NCBI GenBank assembly: GCA_950295325.1
Contig: OX485806.1
Coordinates: 53,997,169-54,061,168 of the forward strand
From: Polytrichum commune
Lineage: Eukaryota > Streptophyta > Polytrichopsida > Polytrichales > Polytrichaceae
Reading direction: 5' to 3'
Length of the DNA stretch: 64,000 nt
The notes below the pieces were generated by a model. It had not been told where the DNA came from, did not search any database, and saw only the letters and a list, made by a program, of their open reading frames with translations. This document shows positions 23,129 to 35,849 of this stretch, one piece after another (positions within the stretch are counted from its first letter, which is position 1; the number at the start of each line of letters is the position of its first letter). A program made the position numbers and the translations under genes.

Positions 23129-25900
23129 TGTGGCACTTTTGGGCCACCCCCTTTTGAGGGAGCCTAAAAGTGCCACACAAGCCCTTCGGTGAGGGTGGCG
23201 TGCACTTTCAAGTGTGCCCAAGCCGAACCCGGATAATAGGTGTATAAGGTGAGTGCTTAGATTTTGGAAGAAGATTGAATTTGCGTTGTAGCACCTCTGG
23301 AGGTTGGACCTTAGTTTTGACTATTGTACCTCTAGAACCCATTGATTATTTTCATATCTAGTTCTAACCTAGACCTACGATCTAGTCTAAGCGTAGATGC
23401 ACCAACCTTGGAACCAAAGCAATCCTAACTTATGAATTGAGATGACTTTGGTATACACCAATCGGGTGTGACTCATACCACCCCTAGCTCATGGGACGGA
23501 ATAGTGACGGTTTGATCGACCGCTCGATCCCTTCCTAATTTTTTATTTAGTTGTGTTTAGATTTCTTAAGCGGGAGGACTTGGCTTAAGTCCCACCCTTT
23601 ACACAACTTCCTTCTTACTTATTTAATTTTTTTTACACATCCTATCTTACTACATTCATGCATTAGGCATCATCCCTTACCTAATTGGTTCACCATTTAG
23701 CTCGTAACCTTCTAGGGCCTTGTGCAAGTACCTTAAAGGTTGAATGACAACTCAACCCTTTGGACTTCAACAGTCCGAAGGGTAGTGTCACCCTATCGAG
23801 TTAAGTTCCCAATTCGGGTTATCTTGCCAACAAGGGTTCACAATATTTTTGGTGATTTTCATTGTTAAGTGTGTTATATTCGATGAACCACAAAACGCAA
23901 CTTAATGGGACCACGGTCACATGCAACATGTAAGTTCATCTTGTTGCACAATCTTCATGAATTGGGGCCATAACTCCCAATCCATGGGGCCAATAACACA
24001 ACAGTGGATTTATGGGTTTATACTCTATTTTTCCACCAACAACATGTAGAATGGTTGTACCGGTGATTAATCTGACTTCACCACACATGAAATGTTTCTA
24101 ATAATTCAAGCTTTTACCACGAACATACCAAGGGCCCCAAGAACAACAAAGTTGGGTAATCCCTTTGGCGGTCAAGTGGTTAAATCACTTGACCGCGCTT
24201 TCTTCAATCCTAAATTGAAGGCTATGATTAGTTGGTTTACTTTAGTGCTCCTTGTTTGGTTTGGGCTTGATGTAGGCCGAGCCGTTTCCTTAATCCTCAA
24301 AACGTGTTCCGAACGCTTCCCTTGACCCTACAACGGACGTTCTCAGTATTTGTTCCATTTTGCGAGAGTTTACCTTATGTCTTTCTTTGTAGTTAAGTTG
24401 GTTGTGGAACTTAGGTTATTTAATGCTCAAAACATATACACATGTAATTTTGATACACATGTAATTTAATGCTCAAAACATCATGTAATTTTGATTTCAC
24501 CATAATTAATTTACTAGTACATATCATTAACTTTTCAGAGATCTAAAATCCTTTTTAATTATATAAGAATTGCAAAAGTTATGAGGCTTGGAAACACAAT
24601 GTCGATTCACCTAATTCTTCCACTCGCGCCTATTTAACCTCCAACTTCAAGAATCCATAACTAATTCATTATTATTCGGATTGGGGCTTGCCATATACCT
24701 TTGGAAAATTAACATAGAGATCTATTAGAAACAAATTATGAGTTCAAGAATGTAAACCAAGATGGATGCAACAACCTCATTCTAACGCAAACAATTAACT
24801 AGAAACCTAGACCATATTTAACTTGAGAAACATAAACCTCCCTAATTCAAAATTCCACTTAAATTCATAATGAAAAACAAATCTAGAAAGAACATGAATT
24901 TTCTTATAAATTTTTTTTATCAATTAGGTCCACACATCCACCTCAACACGGGGACATTGATTTCACACACCTAGGCAACATAAATGCCCAAATTATGTAT
25001 TTAATCTTCTTAAATTTATATGTAATTCATTATTTGATCAAATCATAATAAAAAACCATTGATATTCAGATAAAACCCTATTTGGATAAAATATAATATT
25101 AGATATTGAAGTTTTTCTCATGCCAATTGGTCTGATCCAGCAGCCACTGCTTGGATTAACACCTTATTTTGTATTCCAACTTTGGATATTCATACCTCCT
25201 TGCTTGTTCAACCAAATTACAAATGAAAAATGAATATGAATAGCTACAAAAGAACTCTACGGAAGAAAATAAAAATTGTTTTATTCAAGCTAATAACCTG
25301 AGCATTTATGTTATTAGCCGCCAAGGTCTATAATACCTCAACTCTTAAAATATGAACTTTAACCTACCTCTACAAGGAAGGGAGATAAATATTTTGTATG
25401 TTTAGAAATATACACACCAACTAGGAGAAGGTAGAGATAATGTTTTCTCAAGCCTTACTACAAGGAAAATAGAAGTTAAAATAGAGTTTTTTTGTCTAAC
25501 TACACGGAGGTAGGGCTTCGTCCAAGTGTCAGAAGGAAGAGAAAATTTGCAATGTGGGAGGTAGGGGGTTTTAATCCTCTCACAAAGGGGATGGACCCTT
25601 CCGCCACCGATTCCAATTTTTGAATTTTCTAAAATTTGGGTTTGGGAGTTTTCCTAGTTGGAGTTGCCACCGTCTCACCGGGAGGGGGGGGGGGGGGGGG
25701 GGGCTTTGACGGGAGTCGCTCAAAATTTTGCTAATTTTTTGCCACCTAGTTGGCAAGGGACAAATAGCCTTTTTGCTCTGTTTTTTTGTGCTTAAAAAAT
25801 CTTTACGTTAATTTTGCCTTCTTATGCCGAACACCTCCACTTATCTTGCGTGGCCCACACTAACTTATATATTAATGCTTGCTTAGTTAGCCTTGTAAAG
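23129..25900 (+). mobile_element. Diverged copy of LTR family D (partial)
   Basis: The sequence parallels 60,704-63,300 over nearly its whole length. It starts TGTGGCACTTTTGGGCCACC with a terminal hairpin (TGTGGCACTTTT ... AAAAGTGCCACA). It shares CCCAAGCCGAACCCGGAT, GGCGGTCAAGTGGTTAAATC, GATGTAGGCCGAGCCG and the distal GAGTTGCCACCGTCTCACCG/GTTGGCAAGGG blocks. The TG start is intact. I could not find the matching 3' end beyond about 25,900, so the copy is truncated or too diverged. It holds no coding sequence. Classification as an LTR rests on the complete copy at 60.7 kb. Confidence 0.65.
25684..25703 (+). repeat. Homopolymer G20
   Basis: Twenty consecutive G residues inside the diverged LTR-D copy. 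The 60.7-kb copy has ordinary sequence at the matching place, so this is a local expansion or a sequencing/assembly artefact. Confidence 0.9.
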
Positions 25901-28900
25901 CTTAACTACCTCCAATTGTTCCTAGGGTTGACCGTATCGTAGTGACTTAAAGCGTCATCCAAAATATGATGACTAAATTACCTAATCTTCTTGTTATTTG
26001 TTGTTGTTGTTGTTGTTGATTTTTAGTTGACCGTCCTTGTCAAATCGGTAGATGCCTTTGTTTTTCTTACAAAATCTCCAATACATTGTATTAACCATGA
26101 TGGATTTTTAAGTTTTTTTTTTTTTTTTTTTAAATTAAAATTTTAATTTATTTTGTAAGCATTTTTTCTTGATGATATCTCTTCAAGGAGTCTCGTTTGA
26201 TCAAAATTTGCTTCTAATTTATCAATTTGTTTGTTTGTAACTTTCTTCTTGTGTTCAACTTCATGTGCCACGGTTGTCTCTTTAAAGCTCAAGTATTATT
26301 TCTAAGTATTAATGTTGATCTTATTCACTTCTTCCCGTGTGTCGTATTGTTGTAACATCTTCATGTGCCGCAGTTGTATCCTCTTCTTCTCAAGTAACTA
26401 GTTAACATTTTCTTATAGGAATTAGGTAACTTAAATAACCAAGTAACAAGTTTAATTTGTCCTCCAAATCGCTAAGTAACCAAGTAACCAAGTAATATTT
26501 TCCTCCAATTTGCTAAGTAGCCAAGTAACCAAGTAACAAATTATATTTTTCTTTCAAGTATCCAAATATCTAAGTATCAAATTAATTTCTCCTCCGAGTA
26601 GTCAACAAGTTATTTTCTCCCCAAGTATCCAAGTGTCTGAGTATATGCCTACTCTTCTTCTTTGAATTAACTTTTTCTGTAGCTAAGTAGTCAAATTTCT
26701 CTTTTAAGATAGTCAAATAGCCTTGTATTTCTTGTATAGGTAGCCTTCGTTGTCAAAACTTCTTTCCATTGAAGAATGTACAGACAACAATCTAATGGTA
26801 ATCAAATTGTTGCTAAACACTCTTTTATCATGTAAAGGAGAATTCCTCTCTATCTGGGTACCAATGCCTTTACCAATTTCCCATTTCCTTTCCAACTCTT
26901 GACGAGGCATCTTTAAATCATTCTTTCAACTTAATTATTTTCTTTCAATTTCCAATTCATCTATAAGGTAGTTGCCTTAACAATTAGTATTTTAGAATCG
27001 TAATCATATGTGTGATGGTTTATTTTTAGTACAATTATATTATAGCTCAATCACAGTTACAATTAAAAAAATACGCCTATTTTTAGACATACTTATTGTA
27101 TTACAGTATTGTCTATAATTAGTCACATACTATTTAGCGCAAATTTGATATAATTACTCATGGTCTAATTTTAATATAGTCATAATATAGCCAATCAATT
27201 TTTATAGTAATATAATATGTAAGCAAATCAATGTTTGATTAAAAAACCATAGAAATACATTCCTTGTTTATAGCTCTCATCATTATCTTCAATTCTTCAA
27301 TCAATTAATTTTTTAGTGTTAGATACTGTAAATTATTGGTCGATGTATTCAATCGATAGTTAACAACATTAGATAAATAAGAACCGTTTATAATTGAATT
27401 GTGGTTAAGCAAAACAACTTAGTATATATATATATATATATATATATACACTCAATCGTTGTTTGTCCTTGTCTGTTTCCATTCACTTTCCCTATTCAAA
27501 CTCATTATCTCATCTTCTACTATTTTTTATAATCACTTATAATTACATGAGCTTCATAAGTCTCTCAAGCATCTATTCTCATCTCATATGAGTGCATGTA
27601 ATCAATTATTATACAATTTTCTTTCATTACTTACATTTTTCTTCACCACATGTGAGTTCTATTAAAACATCTTTGATAAGTGTCTCACCTCATATGAGTT
27701 GCTATAGAATATCTCAAGTTTTGTTCACAACTTCTGAGCTAACAATTATACTTTGTTTTTATCTTGAATAACTAAGGAGAAGGTGTGAGCTTGAAGTTCT
27801 TGTCTTCCAAAATGGTAAAGATACAAAGGACCTAGCTCTCGTGTAGCCTATTGTCATGAATAAGGTGATGTCTAACATGTGTCATCATCTTAGATTCCTA
27901 CATTTTTTAAAGAATAAGAGTGATTTTCTAATTTAATCTATTACAACATTTATGAGGTAAAGTAAACACCTCCTAGGTTTCCAAGCCAAAAGATTATTTT
28001 GCGTTTATCCTTAGTTCACAAATAACATATTCTAGATTCGAAAGCCTTACGGGTGAAAATCTTCTAATTAGCATTCCTAAACGTATAATTAGTCCAACAT
28101 AAGCGTAGTTGCTATGGAATATGCAACTTATACCCTTATAATATACTAATCGTAGTAAAAGTCAATACAAAGTGGCCTAAAAGATAATATGATATTTAAA
28201 TATTTCTAATTATTTAAGTGAAGAAATAAGGAGACAAATTTTTTGTGAGCAACCATATGGAAATGCTTATAACTTCTAGTTTAATTTTTAAATTGAAATA
28301 AAGCGAATTGAACCAAAAAAATATTTGTAAAACCTAATTATAAATATAAAAATTAGACAAAATGAATACTGTAGCAAGCTGGGGTGAACCTAGAAAGTCA
28401 GTAGTTCCAAAAAAATTGTTGTGTCATGAAAATGCTTATAACTTCTAAAAAAGTTGTCGATTTCTATAAAATTAATTTTGTTAGAAAAATAAAATTTAAA
28501 AATATCTATGCATATAAAATATGTTAGATTTGGACTATACATATAGATAAGATGAGCTTTTGAACTCTGCTGTCCCTTTTAATTCAAAATCACTAACTAA
28601 TGTTACATCTATAGAAACTACTTATGTTTTATCAACAAATAAAGAGGGATGAGCATGTAATTTAGACACAAAAAACAAATACTAAATAAATTATAAGAAA
28701 ACATATTTACTAAATGATGAAAACACCTAGCTTCGTTCTAAGAAGTATTCACATTCAAAATTATTAAGTGACTAACTATGAGTCCTTCGATCAAGAGTAA
28801 GGTTGGTCGAAAACAATAATGGTTGGAATTGGAGAAAAATATATTATGTTTCAAAGAGTCTAGACATCAAAGGGTCCGAGATCAATAAAAAGTGGAAGAG

Positions 28901-29559
28901 CAAGAAAATGATGTTTCAATGGAACTTCGATACTATTTAAATAAGGTTGTTTCACACGAGGGGGTTGAGTTTTCTTGTTGATTTTTGTTTTACCATGTAC
29001 CCTTGTGTATTGGATCTTCTTAGCCACCGTCGATCATTTTCGTTTAAATTTTATCAATATTTTAGCTAATAATATCAAAAGATATTTGCAAAAATAAATA
29101 TCACATCGTCGAGGCGCATCGGCTAAGTCAAAGGTCATCTTTGATAATCAAGATCATGTATTCCACTCGTTTGATTGTTTTAGCATTTAGTCGTTTGTAG
29201 ATCCTTGAAATATATTAAACCTTAGTCTTATCAACTATTCATTTATTAACTTTAGTTTGTTCAATCCTAAAATAATCATCTAATAATTCATTGCTGCTTG
29301 TTTCTTTAGAAATTTACAAACTAAGTTAATTTTTAAATCTAAATATTTTCAACCGACCTAATATTTTACAATCTAACACTTATTTGTCATTACTACTAGA
29401 TTAATTTGATAAAAGATTCAAAATAATTCTTCACAACATTTTCATTTTCTTTAATTCCAAATTCATCGTCATCTTCGTAAGATGGTTCATCCTTATTTGT
29501 GTTTAAAGCTACAACTATTTGATCATTGCTTAAAATCACAACCTCATCTAATATTGGAT
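25901..29559. other. AT-rich DNA with simple repeats, no gene seen
   Basis: This is highly AT-rich sequence. It contains degenerate AAGTAACC-type tandem units (about 26,390-26,640) and a (TA)13 microsatellite at 27,423-27,448. The only ORFs are below 70 codons and show no domain. It may include the terminal part of the CACTA element to the right, but I could not identify a CACTA terminus. Confidence 0.45.
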
Positions 29560-29563
29560 CAGT

Positions 29564-29857
29564 TCATGTTGCATCATTGTCTAATGATGCTAGTACCAAT
29601 TCACAATATTCTTTAATATTGCCTAAAGATAGGCATGTTATGTTCGGCATAGAATCTTTTTCATAAAAAACTCTTGTTCTCCTTGGCTCTTTTTGTAGAA
29701 CCACCTTCCAATCATCCGCAAAGAAAACTTGTTCAACATGAAGTGGAATTGCAAAAGATTCGACTGATAATAACACAATTCCATCAAAATTCACTAGGCT
29801 AAACCCATAATCATCTTGTTTCGTAGTAGCATTATGCCCAACCATGTTTGCCATCAC
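29564..29857 (-). pseudogene. CACTA element DUF4216-like C-terminal part
   Basis: This 97-codon stretch contains YGFSLVNFDGIVLLSVESFA and HVEQVFFADD, matching the DUF4216 domain (yGft.Vdf......ePFvlA.Qv.QVFYv.D) that typically closes plant CACTA transposase genes. It is followed by a VVLQKEPRRTRVFYE tail. Confidence 0.7.
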
Positions 29858-30870
29858 CTAATTACAATATAACACAACCAACTCATATCGACCATAATTC
29901 ATAGCCAATATTTCCTCCACCTATCCTACATTCTCTTAGTTTGTCGCATTTAAGTTCCTCGCATGTACATTTGAGCAACAATGTTGGGAGAATGTGGCGG
30001 CCACACCAGAGGCGACCGTTGTCAAAGTCCCTTCTACACTATGCACACTCGGATATGATATTTGAAAGTATACATGGAGCAGTACGATGTTATTTGGCTA
30101 CAGGGTGGAAGAGACAAGACCAACACATCATCGTAAATCTCATGTCCCACTTGTTTGGCACGTAAAACCTCTTATTTGAATCATTTGGAAAAATGTTCAT
30201 TTTGGAGATTTCTGGGATAAACAATCTTTCCATTTCGTTTTTTTCTTTGATAGTCTTCACGATCCAAATTGCGTTGTATCATAATTGTTGTGTGACACTT
30301 GTAAAATAAAACAATTTTGTGATGCATTTGATGTTTTAAAACTACATGCATACTAAATATACATAACTAGCATGTATTAATGATATAAATTAATTTTTAT
30401 CACTAACCAAATGCATTTCTAATTAACATAGCAAAAAATATGACTTCATTCTTTTGGTACCAACTCTCTATTTTAAAATATTAATTCAATCTACGTTTGG
30501 GATGAAGTAATTTACTTTCTCCATAATTCTAGGGAGCCACATTATTCACCACAAATTCATATATCCAATCGCTTAGCTTAGGTGTTAGTATCCTTGGTCG
30601 CCCAACACCTTCATGTATTTCATCGTTTAGTATAGGATCTTCCTTATCATCCCATACCCTGCGGTTTGTAATGATATGTTTGCATGTACTTTGTGCAAAA
30701 GCCAAACGCTTCATCTATGGCATATCCTTCAGCCATATTGGCTTCAGGTCTTACGCGATTTCGAACATAGCCCTTCAAAGTGCCTTTCTATAAGATACAT
30801 CTAGCGGGCATGTATTGGCCTGCAAATACCTAATTTTTCAACCAAATGAACCAACAAGTGCGTCATCATA

Positions 30871-32463
30871 TCAAAAAATGCCGGCGGAATTTTTTTTTTC
30901 AAGCATGCACAAGGTGATGGTTGTATCCTCTCGTAATGCAATCATTTCTAATGGATTGATGATTTTTGCACATAAGCATTTGAATATCTGACTTAGTCTT
31001 ATTTTACATATACAGACCTCCTTTGACATGATTGTGCGTACACAAAGGGGCAAAACTTGTTGCATAAGGACATGGAAATTATGGGATTTCAATCTTTTGA
31101 GGATCCCATCCACGTTAACTTTTTTTCGCAATTGGCCAACATAATGAATTGGAGTTTTCAATTGCCGCACAACATCCACAAATACCTCCTTCTCTTTCTT
31201 TGTGAGCACATATGAAGCTTGCGGCAAAGTCAAGTTTCCTGGTTTTTTTTCCGGTATGGGCCACAAATGCGGCCGTATGTTGGTTTCCTTGAGGTCCATA
31301 CGAACCTTTAGTATATTTTTCTTCCCAAATATGGTTTTCATGAGACTATCTGTTATGTTTTTCTCGCAATGCATTACATCCAATGTATTGCGTATAAGAA
31401 GGCCATGTTCCACTAAAAAAATAAGGTTAATTATAGTTGCCTATCAAATACAAGATAACAAAATTTCAGGAAGTGTTACAATACATATAACCCTTTATAA
31501 CTATACAATTACATATATAAGTACTGAAGTATAACATGACTACAACTAGATATGTTTGATTACTTCCTATAATCATATTAAATAGTCATGTATCACTTCC
31601 AATAGTCCCGGTCTACATTTACAATGACAGTAACACAATAAAATTGTATACTTTGTAAACTTTTGATGTTCAAGTAGGACCTATAAGATATGGCCAATAA
31701 TTGTAGAATAAGTTTGCAGGGTGCACCTTCCAATATGGTAATGCAAAAAGTGTGTCCTTCCTCTTCAATCCATGCTCATGGATTACATCCAGTTTGTCTC
31801 TTTCTTTATTTCCGGTCGTCTCTACCAACCAATCTTCTCTTTGTTTTGCAAACCGCAAAATATCACGTGGAAGCAAGACATGTGGGGGAGCTTGGCGTTC
31901 ATTTTCTCTGTCAAAGCTAGTTTTCAATCGTCTGTATGGATGGCGCATTGTCAAATAACGACGATGACTGAGATAACGTTTTTTCCCAAAGACTTAGACC
32001 TCCTCGTTGACACATGTGGCCCACATGGGGGACAACCTCTGAACTCCTTTGTGACTTACCCGACAAGCAATCCATAGGCTGGAAAGTCATGAATGCTCCA
32101 CATAAGAATCGCTTGAAGCTTGAAATTTGTGTTCATATTATCATTATCCTCTACACATTCATGGGCCTTCTCCATTAATGAATCATCAATTTCATTTACC
32201 CTTTTCCACAACCTTTGTAGTTCCTCAATGAGTGGTGCTAAGTACACATGTATATATATATATATTTAACACTCTCTTTTCCGGGAATGATTAGGGTTAG
32301 CATCACAAAAAATTGCTTCGTAATCAACCATGGTGGCAAAATTGTAGTTTAGTAATACAATTGGCCATGTAGAATGACTTAAAAATTGGTTAGAAAAGGG
32401 ATTGACACCATCCAAAGCTAGTGCAAACGTAGATTCCTTAGCTCCTTTGCAAACTCTGGCCAC
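30871..32463 (-). pseudogene. CACTA transposase core (transposase_21 / DUF4218-like)
   Basis: Read from right to left: ALALDGVNPFSNQFLSHSTW (32,440-32,370); YLAPLIEELQRLWKRV...ILMWSIHDFPAYGLLVG (32,247-32,056), the family signature DGVNPF...LTIHDFPAYG; HPYRRLKTSFDRENERQAPP (31,945-31,880); GLLIRNTLDVMHCEKNITDS (31,410-31,350), where the DVMHCEKN motif is diagnostic; then the DUF4218-type region through LRKKVNVDGILKRLKSHNFH. Stops and gaps separate the pieces. Some gaps could be former introns. Confidence 0.85.
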
Positions 32464-32609
32464 CTAGCATCCACGTGTTTCCATGCCTTGGAATCCACAA
32501 TTGATCTTACTTTGGTGTCCTTGTTTTTTCCTTCAACATGCCACGTCATAAGCTCAGCCAACCGTTTACATCGGTACATTCAGAGTAAGCGAGGTATAAG
32601 AGGAAAATG

Positions 32610-33206
32610 TCACAACACTTTCACAAGAATGGTATTAGAATTGGGAACATACCAAGATTCTTTGCATTCAAGATATTCTTTTGCATCCTTGAGTTCAATC
32701 CTGAACAAAAAATGGCCATTCTTGCACGTGTGAATAGTATTGTAGCTCAAACCCAATTTCTTTGCCATTTTTTTGGCCTCATAATGTGAAGGAGGGCAAG
32801 TATTTTCTTTTGGAAGTAGATCATGTTTTAATAGTTTCAACAACTCATCAACACATGCGTTTGGAACTCCAAAAATGGTACATATATTAAAGAGCATGAT
32901 AACTGCTTGCAACTAGTTGGTAGATTTGTCCTTGAATAGTGGAGTTCTAGCTTCTTTCAATAATTCCTCCATGTTCTCAGCATTGTCATTATTATCTTCA
33001 TCATCTACATATGGTTCTAAATTGGCCAATTCGTCCAAGTCTTCATGAATTTCATGAAGTTTTTCTTTCATTTCTTCTTTGTTTGGAGTGATATTTGTAC
33101 ATCCGGGCAAACCATCATACCTCCTTAAACATTCATTGACCATCTGAATTACCTCCACTTCTTCATTATTATCCTGCACCATTTTTGCATTTTTTTCTAG
33201 TGCCAT
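32610..33206 (-). pseudogene. CACTA transposase N-terminal part
   Basis: Two adjacent open stretches. 33,206 to 32,913 is acidic (EPYVDDEDNNDNAENMEEL). 32,912 to 32,610 reads FGVPNACVDELLKLLKHDLLP, then KLGLSYNTIHTCKNGHFLFR, which matches the region before the transposase_21 domain (...LGL.Y..IHAC.N.C.L.). An in-frame stop separates them. Confidence 0.75.
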
Positions 33207-34182
33207 GTCTCCTCTAAATTTGTTTCCATATCATTATTTCTTTATACCGTTGTATAGCTCCCTTTTTGTGTCACCATACATATGTATTTTTGTGCAATAT
33301 AAATGTCATTGTTCACCTCCTATATGTACACTAGGAATAAGAAAACAATACAATTGCTCTTAGTAAAAATATTTTTCCTACATCCAGTTTCCATAACATA
33401 CAAGATAAACCATATCCCTCTTATATGTACATTAAGGGTCAAAACTGAAACCCTAGAACCAGTAACCTAATGTATTTATGAAGGTTTAATATTCTATAAT
33501 GGCCAACCCAAAGGTTCAATACAATAGGCCAAATTTAGATTTTTTTTTATTGCATGACTACTGGAAGTTGTATATGTATTGTACGAAGTGATTTCACTCA
33601 ATATTGGAGATATGTATCGCACATATAATGATATTAAGCGAACCCTACATTTTAAATCTCATGCATGAGGAGCAAATGTTAAATGAAACTAGTAGATATT
33701 TATACAACTTTAGTTGTACAATGATATAATGACATGTAACATCATCTTATTACAAGTTATGACCCACTATGGCACCCTAGGTATGAATATGATTTTAAGG
33801 TGCCCTTTCTTTGCTACATGATAACTTGTGGTATTCTAAATACCTGAATGACAATATGACACCCCATGACAACACTTTGCTACTCCAAGTATTTGTATAT
33901 GTCCACTAATTATTAAAATTTGCTTAGATGTGACTATAATAAGATGATCCAAATATCCAAGTACAATACCTAGTTTTAAAATTAATAATAAGTTAAATAT
34001 GCAAAATAGCTTTAAAAAAAACATGAGTTCAATTCACAGAGTAATATGCATACAACTCTTCTCCGGCTTCTATATCCCTTGATGCAATTGTCATAACAAA
34101 ACCCCATTCATTCATCTTCTAAGGTTTCGGAGGCATGCCATATGCCTACATTACATTGCCAATTTCTTCTCGGCCTATGGAG

Positions 34183-34506
34183 CTATTTATAAAACCTGCA
34201 TACCTTTTGAAGTGGGGTACAGAATTGATTATTTTTTTGATATTCTAACTTGGTGTATTGGGGACCCACAAATGGCAAAAGAATATTGTTTGATTTTGCA
34301 GAATCCATAGCAAATAAACCCCATCCCATGAATGAAGATTTTGAAATTTTCACTTCCCAATTTCTTTGGTGAAAGTTAAAAATGGTGAACTTTGGTATGG
34401 GACCATTGCACCACTGCCCATCAAAGGCTTCAAACCTCCAATTCATCAATGTCAATTCTTCATTAGTGTAATTTCTGTTTTTGGGGACAAGTTTTGGGGT
34501 TCTCAC
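34183..34506 (-). pseudogene. SET-like domain fragment near the CACTA element
   Basis: A 107-codon open stretch contains VKISKSSFMGWGLFAMD...ILLPFVGPQYTKLEY, which resembles the N-terminal SET signature (.S.i.g.GlGLFA....g..i.p.vG......ey). The NHxCxPN and C-terminal SET motifs are absent, so no methyltransferase activity is possible from this piece. It lies 1 kb from the 5' side of the CACTA transposase and may be a captured host fragment. The call rests on one motif. Confidence 0.4.
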
Positions 34507-35189
34507 TCTTTAAAAAATAATTGAATGGCCACCTTAGTTGTTTCCTCAACAAAAGGCAGTTTTTGTGCCTACACAAATGCAATAAATATTACATCAAAAT
34601 TCAATCGACTCATTCATAAAATAATATAATACGATGAACGCAAATATATCACATACCAATATGGATTTTGTAAATGCTGAATCTCGTTTATATCGACGTA
34701 GATGTTTTCATATGGTTGCTCTTGACAAAACCTTTCCCCCTGCACATATACTCCAAGGGCATCGATACTTTACCAATCTTCTTTTGTCTGCGTTTTTTTC
34801 CTCTGAGTTCCATAGTTCCAAGTCCAACATTGCTCGCCTTGATGTTTCATCCATATTGAATCCACACTAAAGTAAATGAAATTTGGTTACTCCAAATGTG
34901 AATTTAAATTATTTGATAAAAGATGTGGGCACAATTGCAAAATAAAATCTTCAACAACATCATTTGCCCCATATTTGTTGTAATTAGCTTTGAGAACTTA
35001 AAATGTGGGTTCCTTTAACTTAAAGTCCACAACTTTACTTAATGTAGTGAATGACACTACTTCACATAGTGAACAACAATTGGAGGCAGTGAACTATTTT
35101 TCCCGCTTAATACCCATGACACCAACAAAATGATTATTCAAATACTAAAAGGTATAAGAACTACAAGTGGGGGCCCTAGCGTTTTTTCT

Positions 35190-35660
35190 TCCTATATGTT
35201 TCACACATTAGAAACCCTACTTGCACACTTCATATCTTCTCAATCCCTACTTTGCACACTTCAACCTCTTCAAACCTTACTTGCACGCTTCATAACCTAA
35301 AAACCTTAGTTCCACACTTCACAACTTATGAAACCCTAATTTCCACTTCAAACCCTTCAATCTATTCAACTTTCTACACACAAAATGAAATTCTTATGGT
35401 TCCAACTTAGAATCGCTTGAAGGATAAAATACCAAAAGTGAGGCGACCTACTAGTGGGGCCCTTGGCCCATTTTCTACTTGCACGCTTCACAACTTCTCA
35501 AACCCTACTTTGCATGCTTCACTTTGTATAAACCCTAATTTGCAAGCATCACTTTCTAGAAAACCTATTTTGTAGGCTTCACTATCTAGAAACCCTACTT
35601 GGTACACTTCACAACTTAGAAACCTTGCTTGCACACTTCAACCTTTCAATATTTGCAATT
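35190..35660 (+). repeat. Degenerate tandem repeat with AAACCCTA motifs
   Basis: About a dozen diverged units of 33-37 bp with the theme CTTGCACACTTCAC-AACTTAGAAACCCTA. The AAACCCTA element is plant telomere-like but interspersed, never in a tandem heptamer array, so this is not a telomeric tract. A weaker series with ACCCTA and TAATGTTAGTTTGAA themes continues at 36,150-36,450. Confidence 0.65.
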
Positions 35661-35670
35661 CTCTACACAC

Positions 35671-35847
35671 AATGGAGATCTTATGGCGTGCACAATGATT
35701 TGCAAGGTCAAACGTGTGATTGAAGAGGAGCCCAATTACAAGGAACTTAGGCGGCAAAAAATTGAAGCCAACACTAGAAAGTTGGAATCCTTGGGGCTTC
35801 CAGCATTAGTGGTGGTGGTCCTACCGGAAACTAACTTGAAAAGGTAA
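35671..35847 (+). other. Unrecognised small ORF with a basic helical segment
   Basis: The stretch MEILWRAQ-type context gives, in the open frame, YKELRRQKIEANTRKLESLG. This is a charged helix resembling the short N-terminal helix before DNA-binding domains in several plant protein families. A possible donor (AAAAG/GTAAAC) ends it at 35,845. Two further open stretches (36,584-36,874 and 37,291-37,542) might be later exons of the same decayed gene, but nothing links them firmly. Confidence 0.2.
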
Positions 35848-35849
35848 AC

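Larger units (their letters stand above)
29560..33210 (-). mobile_element. Decayed CACTA (En/Spm) transposon, transposase region
   Basis: Minus-strand pieces in the right order for a plant CACTA TNPD-type transposase: an acidic N-terminal region, the transposase_21 family core, a DUF4218-like region and a DUF4216-like C-terminus. All are split by stops and shifts. Terminal CACTA...TAGTG repeats and a 3-bp target duplication could not be assigned, so the outer limits are unknown. Confidence 0.8.

Noticed and set aside
25684-25703. G20 as a functional G-quadruplex element
   Set aside because: Pure homopolymer absent from the homologous copy; expansion or artefact is simpler.
35190-35660. Interstitial telomere tract
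   Set aside because: AAACCCTA motifs are spaced about 35 bp apart and never tandem.
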